The position numbers and the translations under genes were made by a program. Below are positions 47,187 through 54,583 of a DNA stretch of 64,000 nucleotides, one piece after another; position 1 is the first letter of the stretch; every line of letters starts with the position of its first letter. The stretch is from JAPOXR01 sp964291445 (GTDB taxonomy: Bacteria; Pseudomonadota; Alphaproteobacteria; Rhodobacterales; Rhodobacteraceae), in NCBI GenBank assembly GCA_964291445.2, contig OZ219863.1:496001-560000 (forward strand). The letters run 5' to 3'. The notes under the pieces were generated by a model. That model worked only from the letters and a program-made list of their open reading frames with translations, had not been told where the DNA came from and made no database searches.

Positions 47187-48065
47187 ATGACGAAACAAGG
47201 GCAGGAGCAGGTGGCGGAGGTATCGGTTCCGGAGCTGTACAGTTCGTTGACAGGCTGTCTCATCAAGTCACTCGGTGACGAGTTGCCCATGGTGCATTTC
47301 GGACTTTGGGGTCCGGACACCGAAACCATAGACGAATCGTTCCTGAATTCGATCCACGTGATAGGTGGCGGTTGCGGACTCGGTCCGGGCAAACGGGTTC
47401 TTGATGCCGGTTGCGGCCTTGGCGGGCCGGCCGCCGCATTGGCAAGGGAATTCGGTGCGCATGTCACCGGGTTGACCAATTGCGAGCCGCATGTGGCGGT
47501 CGGGACCGACATTGCCAACCGGCAGGGCGTTGGCCATTTGGTGGATTTCCGTCATGGCGACTTCATGGACATGCCGTTCCCCGACGAGTCTTTCGACGTC
47601 GTCCTGAACCATGAATCATTCTGTTACGTGACCGATGCGCTCGCCTATCTCGAGGGGGTGCACAGGATTCTCCGGCCGGGGGGATGCTGGCGGCTCGCGG
47701 ACGGACTACGAACGGGCACACCCATGAACGAGGGGCAGATGGCCCTGAACAACGCCGCGCGCCGTGGCTGGGCCATGCCGGATCTGCACTCCCTGAATGA
47801 TCTGTGTTCCGCACTGTCGCAGGCCGGGTTTGACGACATTGAGGAACGTGACCTCGATCACCTGATTTTGCCATTCCTCAAGAAAATAGAAAGGAAATAC
47901 AAGACTTCGATGTTTCTATCTCCTCCGCCCAAGCCGGAAGACCTTGCCTACCTCAGGTTTCTGCAATCGGCCCTCTACCTCGGACAAGGAGTCCTGGAAG
48001 GCATATTTACCTACCGCCTGGTTTCGGGATGGAAGCCTGGCGCGGCCAGCGGGACAGCAGCATGA
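47187..48065 (+). CDS. SAM-dependent class I methyltransferase
   Basis: 292 residues. Motif I VLDAGCGLGG is at 71-80, followed by VTGLTNCEPHVAVG, the acidic-loop FRHGDFMDMPFPDESFDVVL and the RILRPGGCWRLAD strand. The fold is closest to small-molecule N- or C-methyltransferases of the sterol/geranyl-diphosphate/sarcosine type, rather than nucleic-acid enzymes. ATG 47187 (MTKQGQEQ) has GGAG nine bases upstream. It is the only gene of the cluster's middle on the plus strand, and its 3' end overlaps the opposite-strand paralogue A by 59 bases. Likely a tailoring enzyme of the peptide. Confidence 0.88.
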   Translation: MTKQGQEQVAEVSVPELYSSLTGCLIKSLGDELPMVHFGLWGPDTETIDESFLNSIHVIGGGCGLGPGKRVLDAGCGLGGPAAALAREFGAHVTGLTNCEPHVAVGTDIANRQGVGHLVDFRHGDFMDMPFPDESFDVVLNHESFCYVTDALAYLEGVHRILRPGGCWRLADGLRTGTPMNEGQMALNNAARRGWAMPDLHSLNDLCSALSQAGFDDIEERDLDHLILPFLKKIERKYKTSMFLSPPPKPEDLAYLRFLQSALYLGQGVLEGIFTYRLVSGWKPGAASGTAA

Positions 48066-49149
48066 ACATGCAGGCATCGACTCGCTCGACTTCACCCCCG
48101 GCCAGCCTGGCGGTGAAATGGTGAATCCGCTGCAGAAGCAATAGCGGACCAGAACGGCCGAATAGTGGCTTGACGCTGGAGGCGCGCTCGGCAAGGCCCG
48201 ACAATTTGCCGGGAATGGCAAGACCTTCCCCGTGCAGGCCGTCAATCAGGCTGGTCCAGCAATCCTTGTCCTTGAACCAGCCAGTGTTGTCGCGAATCGT
48301 GTTGGCGGAAAAGATCTGCAACTCCAGCTCCGACGCAAGCCTGGCGGTGCCGATATCCAGCTGGACGCCAATCTGCATCCCCTCGAGGGCACCGCGCCCT
48401 TCAAGCCGCCGGAGCAGCGAGGCAACCGCTTCTTTCTGCCCGGTCCAACCGGCACGAGCCAGGAACGCCTCGACATCCTGCGACGTGGCGAATCCCAGGG
48501 CGACGATCCGGAGCGATTCCGCATCGGTCGAGGCACCAATGGCACCGATGCGCGTGGTCGGCTCCAGCGCCAGATAGGCGCGTTCAGCCTGGCGCCGTGC
48601 AGTGTCGTCCGGAGTCCGACCCATGGCCGATGTCACAGCATCGAAGGCCAGCCGAAACCGGTCCAGGTGCTGGCCGGAGGGATCGCCGGCCAGTGTCGAG
48701 CCAGCGGGATAGAGAAAGACGCCTGGCCCGGGATGCTGATCCCGGCCAAACTCGTAGTGCAGCATCACCCGGTTGCCAGCGACACGTTGTAGCGAGGAGT
48801 CGTCCTTGCCGGTCTCGGCAAGGAGCGCGGCGATGCCGGTGGATGACTGACCTGCGAGGTCGGGCGGTCTCCCATCCTCGAAGAATGCCGCCGACCTGGT
48901 TCCTCCCAGGACCGACACATCAAGGCAGGCGGCTGGCCGGGAGTCGCCCACCGGAAACCCGATCCAGAGGGGAAAGCCCGCCAGCGTCGGCGGCAGCGCC
49001 AGCCCGCAGCGCACCAGCCGGTCCCATTCCCGGTCATCGATTGGCAGCGACGACAGGAGACCTCGCATCCGCGCCAGCAATTCCCCGAGAGAGGCAGCCT
49101 CGCTGGCCAGCTGGTCTTCATTGGCAATCCATTCCTGTTCGAAATTCAT
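48007..49149 (-). CDS. Cluster protein of unknown family, paralogue A
   Basis: 380 residues, not recognised. It is homologous over its length to paralogue B (50586-51707): both have LLARMR near residue 25, a GVFLYP/GIFLYP strand near 160, an ALGFATSQDVEAFLARAGW/TTGFRSASEVMTYLRRVGW helix, a V/LHFD-LDI strand, and a C-terminal GPLLLLQRIHHF/GPLMFVRGIHHI. There is no signal peptide or membrane segment. Alternating beta-strand pairs and helices could suit an alpha/beta barrel such as ABBA prenyltransferases, but no diagnostic motif is visible. It is the last gene of the minus operon and overlaps the methyltransferase end. Confidence 0.7.
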   Translation of the reverse strand: MNFEQEWIANEDQLASEAASLGELLARMRGLLSSLPIDDREWDRLVRCGLALPPTLAGFPLWIGFPVGDSRPAACLDVSVLGGTRSAAFFEDGRPPDLAGQSSTGIAALLAETGKDDSSLQRVAGNRVMLHYEFGRDQHPGPGVFLYPAGSTLAGDPSGQHLDRFRLAFDAVTSAMGRTPDDTARRQAERAYLALEPTTRIGAIGASTDAESLRIVALGFATSQDVEAFLARAGWTGQKEAVASLLRRLEGRGALEGMQIGVQLDIGTARLASELELQIFSANTIRDNTGWFKDKDCWTSLIDGLHGEGLAIPGKLSGLAERASSVKPLFGRSGPLLLLQRIHHFTARLAGGEVERVDACMFMLLSRWPRQASIPKPGGR

Positions 49150-49256
49150 GACCGACCGTCCCTTACCTGGTCCCCGGCGACATGGCGGCAGCCATGCGTC
49201 CTCGGCATTCGACCATCACCTGACCAATCGTGCCACCCCGCAATCCGGCCAGGGGC

Positions 49257-50486
49257 TCACCACCGCTTGCCGGCGTCGGCGCGTGCCCTGGCCGCCTGCA
49301 ACTCCTCGGGCATCTGCCGGCGCAGGCTGGCGATACTGGCGGCGTCAAGCAGTCGCAGGAACGGATCGTCATTCCAGAATCGTGCAATGGCCGGTCCGAG
49401 GTGACCGGGCGTATTCTGCAGGCGATATCGCAACCGCATCAATGGCAGCAGACCGAAGGCCCGCTTGCGGGGAAATTCGAACTGCTCGGCCACGTCCCGG
49501 CCGAGCAATGCCCGCGCCAGCCTATACCCGTGCTCCACCATCGCCTGTTTTTCGGCCGGATCGGTCAGCCTGGCGACTTCGGGAAGGACGCCCATCGATG
49601 CCTTGGTGATCACCGTCGTGACCCCGTCGGGCAGTGGCTCGCAAAGATGTCCGATCCTGGACAGCTCGGCAGCCGCACCCTCGTCGCCGCCACACAGCAG
49701 GGAATCGGGCGTGCCCATCAACCACGATGCGTAACGCCAGACCTGCATGAGGCCAGCACGCTCATCAGCACCGAGATTCGCACCCAGCCTCTGCGCGTTC
49801 CGGATAAGGGTGGCGGAAAAATTGGCCGAGGTGAGAGCCATGTTGGCGGCGCTGATGGGCACGCCGAACCTGGCCTCGTTCCATGTCCCTGACTTGCGCA
49901 GGCGCCGCCGGATACGGGCATGCACCAGGCGGATCCGAATGGAAAACTTCCAGCCCTCTTCCCAGGGATCGAGTGAATGCGGAAGCATGAGCGTCTCGGT
50001 CAGGTAGCGTATGTTCTGCCGGATCACCCGCAATCCCTGCTGCGTCGTGCCCTGGCCCGTCAGGAAGAATACCCTGCTCATCAGGCTGTTGAAGTTTTGC
50101 AGGCTGACGAAGACGAGTCCGATGATGAACAAATCCACATGTCGGTGCAGGGCGAGGCGGCCCGGAAGAGCCGCGTCATGATCAAACCAGGAAGGCACCT
50201 CGCCGAGAGATTCTACCAGGTCATTCAGCGCCGGCAGCGTGTTCGGGTCGGGCTTCGTGCTCCGGTCCAGGCCGGCGGTCATGATGCGACTGATTTCCTG
50301 GCCGGTGAGCGGCGCCAATGCCTCGACGACGGCATCGGCAAGCGGGTCGCCGATTGCGGTGTTGCGGACATAGTTGGTGGCAAGATCCGGGTTGATGGCG
50401 ACCGCCCGGTCATAGCCGTCCCGGTAGCAAGCGGGAATGTCGAGAGTGTTCACGGTGCGGCCCGAAATCCGGTGTGGCTCGACCAT
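49257..50486 (-). CDS. DUF2236 (rubber oxygenase/MpaB-like) protein
   Basis: About 409 residues. The middle matches the DUF2236 catalytic domain found in latex-clearing protein and MpaB: LVHARIRRRLRKSGTW, then GVPISAANMALTSANFSATLIRNAQRLG and WRYASWLMGTP. Such proteins bind a b-type haem through a helical His/Lys/Arg set and oxidise hydrophobic substrates. In this cluster it may oxidise an azoline, a side chain or a lipid moiety. Start is unsure: ATG 50486 or GTG 50453; neither has a strong Shine-Dalgarno. It lies between the two paralogues A and B on the same strand. Confidence 0.75.
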   Translation of the reverse strand: MVEPHRISGRTVNTLDIPACYRDGYDRAVAINPDLATNYVRNTAIGDPLADAVVEALAPLTGQEISRIMTAGLDRSTKPDPNTLPALNDLVESLGEVPSWFDHDAALPGRLALHRHVDLFIIGLVFVSLQNFNSLMSRVFFLTGQGTTQQGLRVIRQNIRYLTETLMLPHSLDPWEEGWKFSIRIRLVHARIRRRLRKSGTWNEARFGVPISAANMALTSANFSATLIRNAQRLGANLGADERAGLMQVWRYASWLMGTPDSLLCGGDEGAAAELSRIGHLCEPLPDGVTTVITKASMGVLPEVARLTDPAEKQAMVEHGYRLARALLGRDVAEQFEFPRKRAFGLLPLMRLRYRLQNTPGHLGPAIARFWNDDPFLRLLDAASIASLRRQMPEELQAARARADAGKRW

Positions 50487-50585
50487 GGAGGGGCGTGGCC
50501 AGCGCCTCCCGGCCACGCCGCGGCGGCGACATGAAATGATCTTCCGGCCATCGACATTGCTCCTGCCTGGCGTGGCCGCCCGGCG

Positions 50586-51707
50586 CTACCCGTCATCTGC
50601 CGCCTTCCGGGACCGTGCCGACATCATCATCAGGAAAAAGATGTAACCTTTCACCGGTCCCACCTGGTCACCGATGATCGACAGCTTGATATGGTGAATG
50701 CCGCGCACGAACATGAGTGGCCCGGCCTTCGTGAACAGGCTCGCCGTTCCATTTGACCAGCTGGCCAACTCCTCCAGCTTCCCCGGATGGGCAATGTCCC
50801 GCTCGCCGATGGCATCGATCACCGGCCGCCAGTAGCGGATATCCTTCAGCCAATCCATTTCATGAACATAGATGCTCAACCCCAATGCCGGCCCGAGCCC
50901 GCTGGCGGTAACGTCGAAATGCAGGCCCAGATAGACAAAGCTCCGGCGTTCATCGAAGAATGACACGATCTCGCCAACCGCGGCGGCATCGCCCGGCCAG
51001 CCGACGCGCCGGAGATACGTCATCACCTCACTGGCGGACCGGAAACCCGTTGCGGTGGTCCGGATTACCCGTTCCCGGGACGGGAACGTGCCGACACCCC
51101 TGATGCGCCGGTCCGGCGACAGCAGCGAATAGAGGCGATCGAGTTCACGACGCTCTGCCAAATCCGGGCTCCAACCGCCGGCGAAAACCAGCGCGTCATG
51201 GACCGCACCCAACGCCTTGAGGCGACCGGCGCCGCCCTCCAGCACGTCGCCTTCCGGGTAGAGGAATATGCCCGGGTCGGTCTGCACCGCCGCCTCCGAG
51301 AGATCGATATCGAATTCGAGTCCCATCTTCCTGCCGATGGTGCGGCGCAGCAGCGACTCCTCGCGATCGGTCTCATCCAGGATCCATGCCAGGCCTGCCG
51401 CCGATGTGCCGGCACCCTCGGCATGGCCCTGCTCCTGGAATTTCCTGGCCGTCATGCTGTCGCCGACCAGCGAGATGCCGAAATCCGCCCGCGGCTCGGG
51501 AACGTGCAACGGCACCTCGATTCCGAAGGGGAATGCTGCCGCTGTCACCGGGATGTCAGCAGCGCGGTCCAGCAGCCGCCAGAGCGCGGTCCCGTCAAGG
51601 ATGCCGGGCGAGATGTGCTGCCGCATCCGCGCCAGCAGGTGACCCATGGAGTCCGCCACGACAGGCAGGCGCGTCTCGGTGTGGGCCCAGTCTTCATTGA
51701 TGCTCAT
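50586..51707 (-). CDS. Cluster protein of unknown family, paralogue B
   Basis: 373 residues, homologous to paralogue A but better conserved in the C-terminal GPLMFVRGIHHIKLSIIGDQ region, followed by VKGYIFF. GGGGGAATTCGTCA precedes ATG 51707. It lacks membrane segments, metal motifs or nucleotide loops that I can name. It follows the YcaO gene by 99 bases and precedes the DUF2236 gene, so it belongs to the biosynthetic operon and probably acts on the peptide after cyclisation or guides it between enzymes. Function unknown. Confidence 0.7.
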   Translation of the reverse strand: MSINEDWAHTETRLPVVADSMGHLLARMRQHISPGILDGTALWRLLDRAADIPVTAAAFPFGIEVPLHVPEPRADFGISLVGDSMTARKFQEQGHAEGAGTSAAGLAWILDETDREESLLRRTIGRKMGLEFDIDLSEAAVQTDPGIFLYPEGDVLEGGAGRLKALGAVHDALVFAGGWSPDLAERRELDRLYSLLSPDRRIRGVGTFPSRERVIRTTATGFRSASEVMTYLRRVGWPGDAAAVGEIVSFFDERRSFVYLGLHFDVTASGLGPALGLSIYVHEMDWLKDIRYWRPVIDAIGERDIAHPGKLEELASWSNGTASLFTKAGPLMFVRGIHHIKLSIIGDQVGPVKGYIFFLMMMSARSRKAADDG

Positions 51708-51806
51708 TGACGAATTCCCCCGGATTGTACGCTGCCCGCCGGGATTGGTCGGGCAGCAGGGCCAGGACGCGCATGGCCCGGAAAGTCATGCCTTGCCTGC
51801 ATGGCG

Positions 51807-54140
51807 TCAACCGATCACCGGCGCCGTGTTGATGTCCGATTCGGCGATCGGCCGCTCACGCCAGCCCATCTTGACCGGTACGTCGTAAAGGCGCCCCGGC
51901 GCCAGGCGCGCCCAGTAATGACGCATTCCCGGCACGATGACACGTACCACCGGCATGCCGATATCGGGGCGGGTCTGGTCCAGCACGAGGAATTCCATTC
52001 CCCTGGACTCGACGAGGGCCCGGCAATGCTCCACATCATCCCGGACATCGTCGGTTTCGGCGACGGGGTAGCTGGACATCCCCGTTGGCGGCGTGTCGAC
52101 CGCTGGCAGGAGATAGGGCTGGTTCTCCACCGTGGCGTGACGCCACCACGCCAGGCATTGCGGGTCGTCGACCTGGTAGCCGGCACCGCCGGTGCCGGTG
52201 CCCTGGACCCAGTTCAGGAACTGGTTCATCTCACACACTGCTCGCAACACCGCGATATGCGGGTCAAAATGCGATCCGGCCCCGTAGATGATGTCCTCCA
52301 CTTTCCTGTCGGTTCGGCGAGACAGGGCCACGAAGGTCGGAATGCCGAAATCTCCGGTGACATCAAGCACCCACAACTCCCGGTTCAGGCGACGATAGTA
52401 GTCGCCGGCCGTCGCCAGGTAATCGTCATCGAAACTCTCCAGGTCGAGTTCGGGCATGCGCAGCTGGTTGTACCACCAGGCAGCAAAGGCGTCGCGCTCG
52501 ACCAGTTCGAAGAACCCTTGCAGGATTGCTTCCTCGACCGTGTTTCCGGCTGCACAACCATTTGAGTCGGCCACGAAATCTCCCTCCCCTCCCCGATTAC
52601 CGGTCGATGTGCCGTAATAGAGCAGGGATGTCGGAAGATAACGCCGGCAACCCCCTGTCAGTGACCATACCGGCGACCAGTCCATCTCCACATCCGGATC
52701 AAGACGTGGCGGAACTACGTTGTAAGGGTGACCGCTGGCATTGATCCTGTCGGCGTCGTCAAGCTGCGCCTCGCTGAAGAGCTGCACCGAGTTCGGGTGA
52801 ATGGCGTTGGATTCGCCGGTTCCGGCCAAATCCCGGTATCGTTGCCGGACACGGATTTCGTCGCCGTGAAAGGCGCCGCTATAGCGCTCCAGAGCTTCGC
52901 AGAGGGCGCTGGCTTCCGACTGGCGCGCAGTGCTTCCCTTGCCGGCGCTCTTGGTTCGCAGGCTGAGGCGCAGCACGTTCAGTGCCCGGTTTTTCAACGC
53001 CAGGTTGCTCCCGGCCCAATGGACGTGCAGCCAGGGGTCGGTCTCGCCTGTGGTACGCCGCAGCCAGGTCACCACACCGCCAACCGGATCAACCAGGTGA
53101 CCGTATCTTGCCAATGTCTCATCCGGCGAAACCGACCGCACGCCGCCGCTGTTGCGAAGGCTCTTCGGACTTGACTGCAGGCGGAGCGGGGCCAGCCTGC
53201 GGTCGGGACGACAAAGCGCAGCGTCGCCACAGGCGGGGCATTGCGGCCGGCGCATGACAGCGTGCTGCGCCATCGAGAGATCGGCCGTGTCGAGCGAGAC
53301 CGCCCGTTCATGGATGGGTGCCGCTTCTCCGAGAACCAGCCACTTCGCCAGTTCCACCGCCGCCATGCCATGGATCGCGTCCCGGCTGGCGATCGCGGCA
53401 GCCCTGGGCGCGAGGGCGATGTCCCCGTCGGTCACGTTGCGCAGAAAGGTATGGATCTCCTGGTGACCACGCAGGCGGTAAGCAAGACAGGCCCAGCATG
53501 GCCCCTGATCCGCCGGACGGAATACCGGGCCGAACAGGGGCCGCAAACCTCCGGATCTGACCAGCATCCATGGCTGGCCGGAAGCCAGCTGACGCTCGTT
53601 GATGTCGCCATGTCGCTCGTCCAGATAGTCGTCGCTGATGATGACCGACACCGCCGCGGCGCCGTCTTCAATGACCCTCGCCCCGAGCGATGCCAAATGG
53701 CCGGCAAGATTACCTCCCTCGCCGGCAATCGCCACGCCGGACATGGCGAGGCGTTCCTCGGCGAATTTGGGAGAGGCGCCCAGCGAGGTCCAGAAAGCTG
53801 CCAGCCCCCGGTCCAGGGAATGTTCGCCCGAGACCACGTATCCCCTGGAGGCCAGCGAAACCAGGGCAGCCCTGACGCTCGCTTCCGGGTGCCGGCCTTC
53901 CAGGCAGGCGACGATCTCCGCAAAGTTGCGTTGACCGTCGAGGAGTGGCAGCAGATCGGGGTGAATGTGGCCGTGGAGCAACGTATTTACGGTTTCCGAG
54001 ACCAGGAACACCTGCCGGTTGTCGATCGCGTGGAATCCGAAATGCGGCGCAAGCGCCGGCCTCCCGACGAGACCGGTATCCGCGGCGGTCTTCAAGGAGA
54101 CCCGCGGCGGGGCAGCAATCGGTTTCCGTGTCACGGACAT
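51807..54140 (-). CDS. Fused TOMM cyclodehydratase (E1-like plus YcaO domains)
   Basis: 777 residues. The N-terminal part (to about 330) is the TOMM E1/ThiF-like leader-binding domain with a four-Cys zinc site (CWAC near 213, CPAC near 298). The YcaO domain follows: ATP-binding RTKSAGKGSTARQSEASALC (around 395-415), the Glu/Arg pair in ALERYSGAF, and FFELVERDAFAAWW. These enzymes phosphorylate the amide oxygen next to Cys/Ser/Thr and close an azoline ring. The C-terminus reads INTAPVIG; the PxPxP end common in azoline-forming YcaOs is absent. Start ATG 54140 (MSVTRKPIAAPP) has AGGA upstream. This is the core enzyme of the RiPP cluster. Confidence 0.93.
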   Translation of the reverse strand: MSVTRKPIAAPPRVSLKTAADTGLVGRPALAPHFGFHAIDNRQVFLVSETVNTLLHGHIHPDLLPLLDGQRNFAEIVACLEGRHPEASVRAALVSLASRGYVVSGEHSLDRGLAAFWTSLGASPKFAEERLAMSGVAIAGEGGNLAGHLASLGARVIEDGAAAVSVIISDDYLDERHGDINERQLASGQPWMLVRSGGLRPLFGPVFRPADQGPCWACLAYRLRGHQEIHTFLRNVTDGDIALAPRAAAIASRDAIHGMAAVELAKWLVLGEAAPIHERAVSLDTADLSMAQHAVMRRPQCPACGDAALCRPDRRLAPLRLQSSPKSLRNSGGVRSVSPDETLARYGHLVDPVGGVVTWLRRTTGETDPWLHVHWAGSNLALKNRALNVLRLSLRTKSAGKGSTARQSEASALCEALERYSGAFHGDEIRVRQRYRDLAGTGESNAIHPNSVQLFSEAQLDDADRINASGHPYNVVPPRLDPDVEMDWSPVWSLTGGCRRYLPTSLLYYGTSTGNRGGEGDFVADSNGCAAGNTVEEAILQGFFELVERDAFAAWWYNQLRMPELDLESFDDDYLATAGDYYRRLNRELWVLDVTGDFGIPTFVALSRRTDRKVEDIIYGAGSHFDPHIAVLRAVCEMNQFLNWVQGTGTGGAGYQVDDPQCLAWWRHATVENQPYLLPAVDTPPTGMSSYPVAETDDVRDDVEHCRALVESRGMEFLVLDQTRPDIGMPVVRVIVPGMRHYWARLAPGRLYDVPVKMGWRERPIAESDINTAPVIG

Positions 54141-54469
54141 GTGCGGACGGTCCTGCCGTATACGGCGTGGACCCGCACCCCGCCCGGGAACACGATCTGC
54201 CGGGATCGGCTGACAACGGGGCGGCAAACTCCGGCGCAGATCGACAGGTCGTTGCGCCGCTGGCGCTCGCCGAGCGCCTCGCCCGGACCATCCCGGGCCA
54301 ATGACGGATTGGCATGCCAGCTCATGAACGCCCGGCCATGCTCCCGGGTGAAGCTGTTCCGGTCACAAAGGACGAGCACATTCCGTGCTGCCTTGATGGC
54401 CTGCCCCGGCGACGGCTCATGGCTGCAGGGGACAAAGTGGCGGTTGATCCAAGGATCGGCTTTCGTCAT
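54131..54469 (-). CDS. Possible small protein before YcaO
   Basis: A 112-residue frame from ATG 54469 (MTKADPWINRHFVPCSHEP) overlaps the YcaO start by 10 bases and fills most of the 443-base gap after the second AlkB/GlnE-like gene. The first half looks protein-like (AARNVLVLCDRNSFTREHGRAFMSW), but the second half is Arg-rich and less convincing. There is an AGG-type signal upstream. No family is recognised. It may be a real accessory gene or a chance frame. Confidence 0.35.
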   Translation of the reverse strand: MTKADPWINRHFVPCSHEPSPGQAIKAARNVLVLCDRNSFTREHGRAFMSWHANPSLARDGPGEALGERQRRNDLSICAGVCRPVVSRSRQIVFPGGVRVHAVYGRTVRTCP

Positions 54470-54583
54470 GCCGCTGCCTGCTGGCGGCAATGCGCAAAGG
54501 GAGGCGAGCGGTCTCCGCGACCGGTACCGTCCATCCCGGGCAGCGCATTCATCGAGCCGCCAACCATGATCCCGGCGGGAAGA

